Assembly (NCBI GenBank): GCA_023418095.1
Contig: JAEZDL010000115.1
Location: 1 to 22,118 of the forward strand
Length of the DNA: 22,118 nt
Reading direction: 5' to 3'
Origin: Bacteroidota bacterium
GTDB taxonomy: Bacteria; Bacteroidota; Bacteroidia; Flavobacteriales_F; PHOS-HE28
Part shown: positions 6,010-14,621 of the stretch, piece by piece
How positions within the stretch are numbered: position 1 is the stretch's first letter
Layout of the letters: each line of letters starts with the position of its first letter
Notes under the pieces: generated by a model
Seen by the model: only the letters and a program-made list of their open reading frames with translations
What the model was told of the DNA's origin: nothing
The model's database searches: none
Made by a program: the position numbers and the translations under genes

Positions 6010-7455
6010 ATGAGCCGCTATGTACGGATCGAACATTTCACGTTGGCCTTTTTCGGGCTGATCCTCGGTCTGGTCTCATTTCCTAATCATGCGCTCTTTC
6101 GCACTTATGCGCTGGATCTGGGCCTATATACCCACGCGCTATGGCATTATGCACATGGAAAGATCCATGACAGTTCATTGTTCCTCGAACAACAACAGCC
6201 GATCCTCGCCGATCATTTCGATCTGTATCTACCGTTGTTCTCTCCACTTGTATTTCTCTTCGGCACTTGGACACTATTGATCGTTCAATGGATCGCGGTC
6301 CTTCTGGGTGCCTGGGGTATCAGAAAATTTCTCCAGCATCTCCACATGCCTCGTAGGATCGCGTTAGTGGGAATGACCTTGTTCCTTCTCTATTTCGGGA
6401 TCTTCGCCGCCATGGCCTTCGACTATCATTCCAATGTGGTCGCCACCATGGTGCTCCCCTGGTTCCTGCTGGCGCTTTTCCAAGGCAAAAAAGGCCAAAG
6501 CATCTTTCTCTTCCTATTCATGCTAATGTCCAAGGAGAACATGGGTTTTTGGCTGGGACCGATGGCATTGATTTTATGTCTTGAAGAGCAATTGCCTTCT
6601 GGCATGAAAACGACAGCAGCCGGACTTGGTGTTTTGGCGATCACATGGTCCGTCCTCGTGATCGGTATTCTAATGCCTTCACTTTCGATCGATGAAACTT
6701 ATGCTCATTTCGATTATACCATTCTCGGACAAAGCATAATCGATGTACCAACAACGATCATGAAAAGACCCTGGGAGATCCTTCGGGCACTTTTTGTTGA
6801 CCATAAAGGAGTACAGAACGGAACGGCGATCAAGCTGGAATTCTGGTGGATGATGGTACTCGCAGGTGGATGGGCTTTCTTCCTCAGACCGATCTGGGGC
6901 TTGACGGCACTTCCGTTGCTGGCCCAGAAGATGCTGCACGATGATCCTGGAAAATGGTCGGTGATCGCGCAATACGGTGTCGAATTCGCTCCCTTGCTGG
7001 CCATTGCCGTTCCATTGGCCCTGGTCAAAATTTCAGTTGAACGAATATTGCGACCTGCATTGATCGGTTCAGTGCTACTCTCACTGATCTGCACTATCCA
7101 TTTCATGGATAGAACGGTTGCTTATCATGATCGTTCACGCATCAGGATCTACCAGGCACAGCATTATGAAAGGACATATGACATTGCTGCTGTTCGGGAA
7201 GTATTGGAACAAATCCCGGTAGATGCAGCTGTGAGTGCACAATCGCCGGCTGTTCCTCAATTGGCCTTACGCGAACACCTCTATCAATTCCCGATCATCA
7301 GGGATGCAGAGTATATCGTACTCCTGCCTCAAGAAAGCCCATATCCGCTTGATCAACTGCACTACCAGGTCCAGGTGGAAGCTTTGTTCAATGATCCATT
7401 ATGGAAGATCATCGAAAAGAACAATGGTGTCATATTGATGCAGCGACATAAATGA
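6010..7455 (+). CDS. DUF2079 polytopic membrane protein
   Basis: A 481-aa protein with about a dozen hydrophobic segments and a soluble C-terminal tail of ~100 residues. It carries the family's marks: an acidic motif in the first outer loop (ALDLGLYTHALWHYAHGK, Asp36), then ADHFDLYLPLFSPLVFLFG (residues 67-85), then FDYHSNVVATMVLPWFLLALF and MSKENMGFWLG. DUF2079 proteins resemble the GT-C fold of lipid-linked-sugar glycosyltransferases (acidic pair in the first periplasmic loop), but to my knowledge their reaction is not established. The tail (HYERTYDIAAVREVLEQIPVDAAVSAQS) resembles the extracytoplasmic domain of such proteins. It is convergent with the metallophosphoesterase gene, with ten bases between the two stops. 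Codon and GATC usage is milder than in the pyrD or RND genes. Confidence 0.85.
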   Translation: MSRYVRIEHFTLAFFGLILGLVSFPNHALFRTYALDLGLYTHALWHYAHGKIHDSSLFLEQQQPILADHFDLYLPLFSPLVFLFGTWTLLIVQWIAVLLGAWGIRKFLQHLHMPRRIALVGMTLFLLYFGIFAAMAFDYHSNVVATMVLPWFLLALFQGKKGQSIFLFLFMLMSKENMGFWLGPMALILCLEEQLPSGMKTTAAGLGVLAITWSVLVIGILMPSLSIDETYAHFDYTILGQSIIDVPTTIMKRPWEILRALFVDHKGVQNGTAIKLEFWWMMVLAGGWAFFLRPIWGLTALPLLAQKMLHDDPGKWSVIAQYGVEFAPLLAIAVPLALVKISVERILRPALIGSVLLSLICTIHFMDRTVAYHDRSRIRIYQAQHYERTYDIAAVREVLEQIPVDAAVSAQSPAVPQLALREHLYQFPIIRDAEYIVLLPQESPYPLDQLHYQVQVEALFNDPLWKIIEKNNGVILMQRHK

Positions 7456-7466
7456 ACACGGTTCAT
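7452..7466. terminator. Small bidirectional hairpin between convergent stops
   Basis: ATGAAC (7452-7457) and GTTCAT (7461-7466) are perfect reverse complements around ACG. The stem includes the TGA of the DUF2079 gene and one base of the metallophosphoesterase stop on the other strand. It is AT-rich and short, so a weak terminator at best. Confidence 0.35.
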
Positions 7467-8719
7467 CAGGTCTTCTGCAACTCCAGCACAGTGATCTCCG
7501 GTGGCATTCCTACACGCCCAGGGAAACCAATGAATCCAAATCCGCGATTGATGTACAATTGCTGGTCTCCTTGGGTATATAGTCCAGCCCATTGCTTATA
7601 CACCCACTGTGCCGGACTATAGGTGGTATTACCTAAACGAACACCCAATTGGGCTCCATGGGTGTGGCCGCTCAATGTGAGATCGATCCCGGTACCCCAG
7701 ACCTGTGCCTCCCAATGGGTGGGATCATGGCTCAGCAAGATCCGGAAGGGCAAGTTCTCCGTTCCGCGAATGGTCTTTCCAAGATCGCCGTATTGCTGGA
7801 AGCGAACACCCCAATTCTGCACACCCAGCAGGCCGATCCGTTGTCCGTCCATCTCGATCACCGCGTGTTCATCCAGCAGTAGCTTGAAACCCATCATGGC
7901 ATGGGCCTTCTTCACATTCGCCAGATTCTCGGCTTTCGCCTGAGCACTCTCCCATTTCGGATAATCGCCATAATCATGGTTACCGAGGATGGAGTATTTA
8001 CCAAGACGCGCCTTCGACCCCTTCAATACTTCAATGAAGGGGGCGGTCTCATCCGCATAATCATTCACCAGATCACCAGTGAAAAGGATCAGATCGGGTT
8101 TCTCCGCATTGATCAGATCGATCCCCTGCCGCACGATGGCTGTGTCACCCCCATAACTCCCCAGGTGGATGTCGCTTATCTGCACGATCCGCAATCCGTT
8201 GAAGGCATCTGGCAATCGGCTTGACCGGATCGGTACCCGTGCGACGTTGAAATTGCTCCTGCCTTTGGTAACACCGTACAACACTCCAGTAAAAGGTACC
8301 GCGGCTACGATCAATCCCAACTGGCTGAGGAAATTCGCCCGGCTGAGAAAAACGCCTTCACTTTCAGGCGTGCCAGGCATCAACTTGGCATACAACCAAC
8401 GTCCTGCATGCAAAAGGTCATCGAGCGCATGGAAGACCACCATCACCAGCTTTGGGAGAAAGAAGAGAAGAAAGAGCGCGACGAGCGAGAAAACGTAGCT
8501 GTGATCGCGCCTCTCGCGCGTACCTTGCATGTCGATGACCGTATAGACCATCAAGCCAATGATGCCGATTGATATGGTCCAGTACAAAAAGCGAACGATA
8601 CGGCGCAGTGTGATCGAGTGATTCGCCAGCGCAGTGTTTACACCTTTGTAGGCATACAGGTCGATCAGGATCAGCAGAACAAGGAAAATGACGAAATTGC
8701 GAACTGCTGCGGGGGACAT
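7466..8719 (-). CDS. Membrane-anchored metallophosphoesterase
   Basis: A 417-aa protein. Residues 1-150 contain several membrane helices (NFVIFLVLLILIDLYAY, FLYWTISIGIIGLMVYTVI, YVFSLVALFLLFFLPKLVMVVF, and one near 130-150). From ~170 on comes a calcineurin-like phosphoesterase domain with all binuclear-metal motifs: D183-I-H185-LG, GD216LVND, GNH248D, the His331 in LLSHDP, and GHTHG at 351-355. Proteins of this layout (YkuE/YaeI-like) hydrolyse phosphodiesters or lipid pyrophosphates; the exact substrate is not known here. The ATG at 8719 is preferred over a TTG three codons earlier because a perfect -7 element lies at 8733-8726 on this strand. It follows the GT-C gene by 28 bp on the same strand. 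Confidence 0.9.
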   Translation of the reverse strand: MSPAAVRNFVIFLVLLILIDLYAYKGVNTALANHSITLRRIVRFLYWTISIGIIGLMVYTVIDMQGTRERRDHSYVFSLVALFLLFFLPKLVMVVFHALDDLLHAGRWLYAKLMPGTPESEGVFLSRANFLSQLGLIVAAVPFTGVLYGVTKGRSNFNVARVPIRSSRLPDAFNGLRIVQISDIHLGSYGGDTAIVRQGIDLINAEKPDLILFTGDLVNDYADETAPFIEVLKGSKARLGKYSILGNHDYGDYPKWESAQAKAENLANVKKAHAMMGFKLLLDEHAVIEMDGQRIGLLGVQNWGVRFQQYGDLGKTIRGTENLPFRILLSHDPTHWEAQVWGTGIDLTLSGHTHGAQLGVRLGNTTYSPAQWVYKQWAGLYTQGDQQLYINRGFGFIGFPGRVGMPPEITVLELQKT

Positions 8720-8725
8720 GGGAAG

Positions 8726-8733
8726 CAAAGGTA
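8726..8733 (-). promoter_or_regulatory. -7 promoter element of the metallophosphoesterase gene
   Basis: On the minus strand the sequence is TACCTTTG, a perfect TAnnTTTG, ending 6 bp before the ATG at 8719. It argues for an independent, nearly leaderless transcript and against the upstream TTG start, which would lie inside the element. Confidence 0.55.
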
Positions 8734-8747
8734 GAAGGAGCTAACCT

Positions 8748-10304
8748 CTATTTCCGCTCGTAAACTTCGGACCAGGCATTTCCTTGTTCAAATCGTTTGA
8801 GAAGCTGGAAACCATTAGTGTAGCTACTATGAAGACTATCGGATGAATGGGTTTTGATCACAAATCGTGTATGTTCGTTTAATATTCCTTGGGCGTGAGG
8901 AAAAGTTCTTGATCCACTCAAATATCCGCTGAATGGGTCTGACATGTAATATATTACAGTAAATGGCGCTACGAATACTTCATTGTACCAGTTTCTATCT
9001 TCAAAATATCTTATCATCTCAGAATGAAGTAACACATCATCCCGATAGCTCAAACGCGCATCACCCACATCTCCCTCTGCGTCGATTTGGGTGAGCAGTA
9101 TGACTCCGAAAATGAATACCAAGGAGGTTGTAATCAGATCTTTGTACTTGGGCACAATGCCATGGATCGCAGATAAGACAAGTAGAATAAACAAAGGATA
9201 GATCGGAATCAAGTATCGATTCGTATAAAAATTCAATGCAGTGAATAATAAATACGCAAGGATAAATCCGAATGAGATCATATGAAATTGACTGCGTTCC
9301 GCTTTCTTTCGGTCCAACCACCTTATGTGAGTCAAAAGAAGAACGAACATGCAGCCAACCGGAATGACCAAAGTTGGAAGGAGTGGTAGTGTCCAGCGGC
9401 CAAATAATACCTTAATAGCAGTAATGTACAATAAGGCCATGATTAGTTTATAATACCAAGATACATGACGAGTAAAAAGGACAGTACCAAAAGCAAAGAT
9501 ATAGGTGAGTACAATCATACCTTGCCTTTCGAATATCTCATAAAAAGTGATTTTTAACTTGTATATTATCGTTTTTATGTCAATTTCCATCAAACTAATA
9601 TGCTCCGGAAAGAAGACCCATCCAAATTGCAAGTATTGGAGAATAAAAAAACTAACGGGAATCAATAGTGGTGTAGTAATAAAAAAAAGTTGTTTGATTC
9701 CGTCATTTCTAGTCTTTAACATATCAATGCATTGGATGACAAGTAATGTTAAAATAAGAACTAGTGCTGATTCTTTAATAAGAAGCGTCACCGAGGCTGA
9801 AATCAAATAACCAATGCTATTCTTTTTAATGAAGAAAAGTATGGTTAGTAGAATCCCAAACGTGAGCAATACTTCGGGTAAAAGAATTCCACTTTGAGCT
9901 AAAAAAGGTTCACAGCAGGCCGTGAGAGCGGAAGCGCCAGCGCCTATCCATGGTGAGTCTGTCACGTATCCTAATAGAAATACTGTAACAAGTACACCGA
10001 TTGAGATCAGCAATATGAATGCATGTTGTACCATTCGGTTGTCACCTACCAGATACATCCAACTACTTACACTGAAGTAGAAGAACAGAGGATGACCTCG
10101 ACTTAATGTGGGGTCAATGCTTCCGGGAAGCAGAGAGGGGCCCGCATCATGCATAGCTCTCACTGCAGGCGCATAGGACCAAGCTTCATCCCAGTAATAG
10201 GGTAGGCCTAGGTAGCTGACTTTGAAAGCGCTAAATAATAATATGACGGTGCTAATGAAAACAATAGGACCCACACGGTTGATTTGGGCATGTTGATCAT
10301 TCAT
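8748..10304 (-). CDS. GT-C type membrane glycosyltransferase (ArnT/PMT-like family 39)
   Basis: A 518-aa protein with roughly ten or more membrane helices. The first outer loop has the acidic pair typical of polyprenyl-phosphate-sugar-dependent transferases (LPYYWDEAWSYAP, Asp39-Glu40). A second conserved turn, LSRGHPLFFYF (residues 67-77), is like the HPPLY motif of this fold. There is a soluble C-terminal domain from ~residue 420. Such enzymes move a sugar from a lipid carrier onto a lipid or protein outside the inner membrane; donor and acceptor cannot be told here. Base composition is clearly unlike the neighbours: AT-rich (one 60-base line at 9541 has only 12 G+C) and nearly without GATC. 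This suggests recent acquisition or a fast-changing locus. It is divergent from the propeller gene with 46 bp between starts. Confidence 0.82.
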   Translation of the reverse strand: MNDQHAQINRVGPIVFISTVILLFSAFKVSYLGLPYYWDEAWSYAPAVRAMHDAGPSLLPGSIDPTLSRGHPLFFYFSVSSWMYLVGDNRMVQHAFILLISIGVLVTVFLLGYVTDSPWIGAGASALTACCEPFLAQSGILLPEVLLTFGILLTILFFIKKNSIGYLISASVTLLIKESALVLILTLLVIQCIDMLKTRNDGIKQLFFITTPLLIPVSFFILQYLQFGWVFFPEHISLMEIDIKTIIYKLKITFYEIFERQGMIVLTYIFAFGTVLFTRHVSWYYKLIMALLYITAIKVLFGRWTLPLLPTLVIPVGCMFVLLLTHIRWLDRKKAERSQFHMISFGFILAYLLFTALNFYTNRYLIPIYPLFILLVLSAIHGIVPKYKDLITTSLVFIFGVILLTQIDAEGDVGDARLSYRDDVLLHSEMIRYFEDRNWYNEVFVAPFTVIYYMSDPFSGYLSGSRTFPHAQGILNEHTRFVIKTHSSDSLHSSYTNGFQLLKRFEQGNAWSEVYERK

Positions 10305-10350
10305 GCCTTAAGCGACCGATTGAGACAATGGATGGTTAATTTCACCCCCT

Positions 10351-11790
10351 ATGCAAGCCTGCCAAAATATTGTTCTTGTTCCGATCCTCATATTATGTAT
10401 TGGGCCATTGCACGCTCAGGTTGAATGGAGGCGAACTTACGGTGGATATGCTTCAGACGATGCGCATAACGTCATCGAGACAAGTGTTCCCGGCTATCTC
10501 ATTACTGGTACTACAGGTAGCTTTGGCATGGGAGCTTCCGATATTTACGTGATCCGCATTGATGAACTTGGGCTACCTATCTGGTCCAAAACATTTGGCG
10601 GTCTAGGGGTGGAATCAGGTGTTGCCGGAGGAGAGTTCATGGATGGATTTATGCTTTGTGGCTCCACGTCGATTGGATCTTCCGGAGGTTATGACTTCTT
10701 CTTGGTTAGGATCGGTGCCGATGGCGCACTTGTTTGGGAAGATTCATTTGGAACTACAGATTGGGATCTTTGCCATGCAATGTCGACAGATGATTCCAGT
10801 GTATTAGCGGCTGGGATCACCTATGGTAATGGAAATACAGAAGGCCGAGGTCATATAATCAAGGTCAACGCTCAAGGCGAGCAGCAATGGGTCTATACTG
10901 ATTCGGTTGCTGGCCCTTCAGAGTTCAGGGGTATACAGACCGTTGACAACATGACATTTGCTGTAGGTTCTAAACTAGTTAATGGTTCAAAGCAAGCCAT
11001 GATCACTGCATTGGATAATAATGGTGACGAAATCTGGAGAAATTATTTTGGAGGAGCACAGGATGATTGGTTCAATTCTGTGATCGTAAATGACGTAGGT
11101 GAAATCATTGCCGCTGGTGCTACAAGGAGCTTATCAGAATTCGAGCGGATATATATCGTGAAAGTAACGAACGAAGGAGACGAGGTCTGGCAACGAGACA
11201 TTGGCGCAGCTACCGCAGATGCTGCCGCCACTGCAATTAAGCAAGACCACGAGTCAGGTTACATCTTGACTGGATACAATACACTGAATCTAGGAGAATA
11301 TGATATGATCATTACATCCATAACCGAAGATGGCTGGTTTGAATGGGGAGATAATTATGGAGTTGGTAATCCGGCCGTTGGTAAATCTTTGCAACCAACC
11401 AATGATGGTGGGTATATAATAGCTGGCTGGTCAGAAGGACATGGTCCCGGGATTCGAGCAATGTATGTTGTTAAAACAAACGCAGAAGGATCAACATCTT
11501 CGGATGTCATTCCATACCTAGATCCCGTCTCTATACCTATCCACTCCAACTCCAATTTATCGATCAACCCCAACCCTACCTCCGCCGGCAGCACTCTGAA
11601 CATCACAAGCTCGCAAATGAATCGCGTGAGATACATTTCACTTTTTGATCCAAATGGAAGAGAGATCATTCAGCAGATCTGCCGTCCGTATGAAGGATTT
11701 CGTCTTCCTCCGATCTCTGATGGGTTATATTATTTATGGATTGAAAATGAAGATGGATCTAGATCAGTCCATCCCCTGATCATCAACTAA
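10351..11790 (+). CDS. Secreted seven-repeat (beta-propeller-like) protein with T9SS sorting domain
   Basis: A 479-aa protein. Signal peptide at residues 1-22 (hydrophobic NIVLVPILILCIGPLHA, cleavage before Gln23). Residues 23-390 contain seven repeats of ~51 residues, each starting W-x3-[YFDI]-[GS]-[GTVA]: Trp at 26, 78, 129, 180, 229, 280 and 332. Inside each repeat is a G-[YF]-[IL]-[IL]-[TA]-G-x-[TS] strand and a D-x-[YF]-[VIL]-[VI]-[RK]-[VI] strand. This is the pattern of Bacteroidota proteins predicted to fold as a propeller, and seven repeats fit a seven-bladed ring. The C-terminal ~80 residues (LSINPNPTSAGSTLNIT to SVHPLIIN) are a T9SS type A sorting domain. It would be exported and placed on, or released from, the cell surface; binding partner unknown. 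GATC frequency is intermediate. Confidence 0.88.
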   Translation: MQACQNIVLVPILILCIGPLHAQVEWRRTYGGYASDDAHNVIETSVPGYLITGTTGSFGMGASDIYVIRIDELGLPIWSKTFGGLGVESGVAGGEFMDGFMLCGSTSIGSSGGYDFFLVRIGADGALVWEDSFGTTDWDLCHAMSTDDSSVLAAGITYGNGNTEGRGHIIKVNAQGEQQWVYTDSVAGPSEFRGIQTVDNMTFAVGSKLVNGSKQAMITALDNNGDEIWRNYFGGAQDDWFNSVIVNDVGEIIAAGATRSLSEFERIYIVKVTNEGDEVWQRDIGAATADAAATAIKQDHESGYILTGYNTLNLGEYDMIITSITEDGWFEWGDNYGVGNPAVGKSLQPTNDGGYIIAGWSEGHGPGIRAMYVVKTNAEGSTSSDVIPYLDPVSIPIHSNSNLSINPNPTSAGSTLNITSSQMNRVRYISLFDPNGREIIQQICRPYEGFRLPPISDGLYYLWIENEDGSRSVHPLIIN

Positions 11791-11811
11791 GCCCCATCCC
11801 CCACCTCTCCT

Positions 11812-11819
11812 CATCTTTG
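11812..11819 (+). promoter_or_regulatory. Near-consensus -7 element of the polysaccharide cluster
   Basis: CATCTTTG matches TAnnTTTG at seven of eight positions and ends 4 bp before the ATG at 11824 of the first glycosyltransferase. It would drive the four-gene cluster with little or no leader. Confidence 0.4.
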
Positions 11820-11823
11820 TGCG

Positions 11824-12912
11824 ATGCGCGCCGATCGCATTCGCGTTCTCTTCCTCTACACCGAAGCTGCACCTTACCTGATCGCCTGTCTTCAGCGGCT
11901 CGCTGGCGATCATGCTGTCGATGTGCATCTGGTGCGCTGGCCGGTTAACAATGAAGCGCCGTTCAATTTCGATGCTGATCACATCCACGTTCAGCAGCGC
12001 GACCGTGATCGAAATGATGAGCTCATCCAATTCGTGAAGGCACTTTTACCGGATGCGATCTTCATCAGTGGTTGGGTGGATCGTACATACTTGCAGATCG
12101 CGCGAATGCACAGGCGCCGTGGAATTCCGATCGTGCTTTGCAGCGATACCGCGTGGCGGGGGGATCTGCGGCAGATCCTTGCATCCTTGCTCGCGCGGCG
12201 CATGGTGCGCTCGGCTTTCTCCCATGCTTGGGTTACCGGCGAGGCACAGGCACACTACGCGAAGCGGCTTGGTTTTCCGGCCGATCGGATCAGGAAAGGT
12301 TTCTATTCGGCGGATACCGATCGATTCCTTCCGATCGGTGAAAAATTCCTGCAGCGCCAGCATCCGCGACCACGGCGGCTTTTGTGCGTGGCGCGATACA
12401 TTCCAACAAAAGGGCATCAATACCTGTGCGATGTTTTCGCGGAATTGTGCGATTCAGGATCAGCAGCCGATCGCGAACTCTGGATCGCTGGCACCGGTGA
12501 ACTCTTCGACCAGGTCCGTAATTCCGAGAGCGGCAGGCATCCGCGGATCAAGCATCTTGGCTTCAAACAGCCGCATGAAATGGAAGCCCTGTTGGATCAG
12601 GTCGATGCTTTCATTCTGCCCAGCACCTACGAACCATGGGGCGTGGTGGTGCACGAACATGCATGTGCCGCCATGCCGTTGCTGTTGAGCGATGCGGTCG
12701 GCGCAGCGGAAAGATTCCTCCGGCCTGGTGAGAACGGTTTTTCGTTCAAAGCGGGAGATACGGAAGATCTGAAGGTCGCGCTGCGCAAGTTGATCCGTCT
12801 GGAAGATCGCGAGCTGATCGCAATGGCACAACGCAGTCATCAATTGGCGAAGGAATGGGATCCGGGGAAATGGGCGGCCACGGCGATGGAATTCATTTCC
12901 GACCGGCCATGA
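11824..12912 (+). CDS. Glycosyltransferase family 4
   Basis: A 362-aa GT-B fold enzyme that transfers a sugar from a nucleotide-sugar donor, at the cytoplasmic face of the membrane. The N-terminal domain begins RIRVLFLYTEAAPYL. The C-terminal donor domain has the linker RRLLCVARYIPTKGHQYL, the strand LWIAGTGELFDQV and the E-x7-E signature at Glu270 and Glu278 (EPWGVVVHEHACAAMPLLLSD), followed by VGAAERFLRPGENGFSF. This set is diagnostic of GT4 (retaining). The exact sugar cannot be predicted. First gene of a four-gene polysaccharide cluster; it overlaps the next start by four bases (ATGA), indicating translational coupling. Confidence 0.92.
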   Translation: MRADRIRVLFLYTEAAPYLIACLQRLAGDHAVDVHLVRWPVNNEAPFNFDADHIHVQQRDRDRNDELIQFVKALLPDAIFISGWVDRTYLQIARMHRRRGIPIVLCSDTAWRGDLRQILASLLARRMVRSAFSHAWVTGEAQAHYAKRLGFPADRIRKGFYSADTDRFLPIGEKFLQRQHPRPRRLLCVARYIPTKGHQYLCDVFAELCDSGSAADRELWIAGTGELFDQVRNSESGRHPRIKHLGFKQPHEMEALLDQVDAFILPSTYEPWGVVVHEHACAAMPLLLSDAVGAAERFLRPGENGFSFKAGDTEDLKVALRKLIRLEDRELIAMAQRSHQLAKEWDPGKWAATAMEFISDRP

Positions 12913-14048
12913 AGAAGCCGCAGGTGCTGGTGCTGATCGATTGGTACAAGCCTTTCTACAAGGCTGGCGGACCGGTACGCAGCATGGTGAACATGGTGGA
13001 ACACCTCCACGATCGGATCGATTTCCATATTGTTACCGGCGATCGCGATTACATGGCCGATCACCGGAGTGAAGAGATCCGTACCGATGGCTGGATCAGC
13101 GGCGAAAATGGTGAACGGATCTGGTATGCTTCAAAGGAGAAGCGAACTCTTCGCAACTGGTTCAACCTGCTTGCTTCGGGCGATCACGATGTGATCTACT
13201 GCAACGGACTTTTCTCCCGCTGGTCCACGATCATTCCGCTTTGGATCCTGCGCGGATCGCAGCAACGAAGGATCGTGGCGGTACGTGGCATGCTGGCGAA
13301 AGGCCCGATGTCGCAACGGCCGCTGAAGAAACGCCTTTTCATTTTCATCATGAAGATGATCGGTTGTTTCAAGGGCGTGGAATTCCAGGCGACGAACCAG
13401 GAGGAGATCGGGGACATCAAGCGATGGATCGGTAAGGATGCACTCATCCATCATGTGCCGAACCTGTCGCGCAAGCGGACCGCATCGATCGTTCCGATCC
13501 ACAAATCCGCGGGTGGATTGCGCCTGATCAGTCCTGCGCGGATCGCAGAGGAGAAAGGCACTTTGTTGGCGATCGAAAGGCTCCGGAACCTGCGTGGGAA
13601 TGTGACGCTCGACCTGTATGGAACGGTGTACGATGCGGCCTATTGGCAGCGCTGCGAGAAGGCGATCGCTTCACTCCCGGCGAACGTGAAGGTGACGTTG
13701 CATGGTCAACTCGATAATGAGGAAGTGATGGGCACGATCGCCCGATCGCATGTGCTCTACATGCCGAGCACAGGTGAGAATTTCGGCCATGCCATGTTCG
13801 AGGCGTTGTCCGTGGGCAGGCCGTTGCTGATCAGCGATCGTACGCCATGGCGCCATCTGGAGGGCCATAAGGCCGGCTGGGACCTGCCGCTGGAAGATCC
13901 CGATCGCTTCGCGGATATCCTTCAAAAGGCGATCGATATGGATGATCGGGAATTTCAACAGCTCGTGCTCGGCTCATTTGCTTTCTCACGGCGATATTTG
14001 GCGGATATTAAGGCGATGGAGAAATGTCTGGAGATGTTCATGAAGTGA
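12909..14048 (+). CDS. Glycosyltransferase family 4 (second)
   Basis: A 379-aa GT-B enzyme. The start MKKPQVLVLIDWYKPFYKAGGPVRSMVNM has the glycine-rich acceptor loop found in many EPS/LPS GT4 enzymes. The donor domain shows LRLISPARIAEEKGTLLAIERL, VTLDLYGTVYD, VTLHGQLDNEEVMGTIARSHVLYMPS, and the E-x7-E motif at Glu290 and Glu298 (ENFGHAMFEALSVGRPLLISD). The middle section (ATNQEEIGDIKRWIGKDALIHHVPNL) links the two Rossmann domains. The ATG at 12909 forms an ATGA overlap with the stop of the first GT4; an earlier in-frame ATG at 12855 would be inside that gene and is not needed. Its own stop shares one base with the acetyltransferase start. It is among the most GATC-rich genes in the window. 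Confidence 0.92.
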   Translation: MKKPQVLVLIDWYKPFYKAGGPVRSMVNMVEHLHDRIDFHIVTGDRDYMADHRSEEIRTDGWISGENGERIWYASKEKRTLRNWFNLLASGDHDVIYCNGLFSRWSTIIPLWILRGSQQRRIVAVRGMLAKGPMSQRPLKKRLFIFIMKMIGCFKGVEFQATNQEEIGDIKRWIGKDALIHHVPNLSRKRTASIVPIHKSAGGLRLISPARIAEEKGTLLAIERLRNLRGNVTLDLYGTVYDAAYWQRCEKAIASLPANVKVTLHGQLDNEEVMGTIARSHVLYMPSTGENFGHAMFEALSVGRPLLISDRTPWRHLEGHKAGWDLPLEDPDRFADILQKAIDMDDREFQQLVLGSFAFSRRYLADIKAMEKCLEMFMK

Positions 14049-14611
14049 TGATGGAGCAAAAGTCAGTTGATCTTTCGCTCTTCGATAACAGGACCACGTT
14101 CGATCCCGGTGCGGGCTTCCTGAAGCGCACGCTGTGGTACTTCACCAATGCGGTCTTCTTCATGAATCCCGCCTTTCCCTTCCGCCGGGTGAAACCGTAC
14201 CTGTTGCGGCTGTTCGGCGCGAAGGTGGGCCGTGGCGTGGTGATCCATCCATGCGTGAACATCAAGTTCCCCTGGAAACTTTCGATCGGTGATCACAGCT
14301 GGATCGGGCAACGTGCATGGCTCGATAACCTGGACCGGCTCGCGATCGGCAACAATGTGGTGATCAGCCAGGGTGCCATGATCATACAGGGCAGCCACGA
14401 CTACAAGAAGATCGATTACCCGACCTTTACCGGACCTGTGGTGCTGGAAGATGGCAGCTGGATCGGTGCCGGCGCGATCGTTACACTTGGCGTCACGATC
14501 GGTTCACATGCCGTGCTTTCCGTTGGAAGCGTGGCAACGAAGGATCTCGAGCCGTACATGATCTACCAGGGCAATCCGGCGCGTCCGCTGCGGCGGCGTT
14601 TCATTGAGTGA
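14048..14611 (+). CDS. WcaF-type polysaccharide O-acetyltransferase
   Basis: A 187-aa left-handed beta-helix (hexapeptide) acetyltransferase. Features run in order: an N-terminal alpha region typical of WcaF (VDLSLFDNRTTFDPGAGFLKRTLWYFTNAVFF); LRLFGAKVGRGVVIHPCVNIKFPWKLSIG; WIGQRAWLDNL; the hexapeptide rungs IGNNVVISQGAMIIQG with the likely catalytic His117 in GSHDY; and the closing rungs IGAGAIVTLGVTIGSHAVLSVGSVATKDL and IYQGNPARPLRRR. In colanic acid synthesis WcaF adds acetyl from acetyl-CoA to a sugar of the repeat unit; the same role is inferred here for the local glycan. Start: ATG at 14048 makes a TGATG junction with the previous stop. ATG at 14051 is equally possible, and the 14024 ATG would only add a tail read from the preceding gene. 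Confidence 0.92.
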   Translation: MMEQKSVDLSLFDNRTTFDPGAGFLKRTLWYFTNAVFFMNPAFPFRRVKPYLLRLFGAKVGRGVVIHPCVNIKFPWKLSIGDHSWIGQRAWLDNLDRLAIGNNVVISQGAMIIQGSHDYKKIDYPTFTGPVVLEDGSWIGAGAIVTLGVTIGSHAVLSVGSVATKDLEPYMIYQGNPARPLRRRFIE

Positions 14612-14621
14612 GTCGATCGCA

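Noticed and set aside
8720..11823. Genomic island with insertion sequence or integrase
   Set aside because: Composition is unusual over the GT-C gene, but no transposase, integrase, tRNA or flanking direct repeat could be found, so only the compositional claim is kept.
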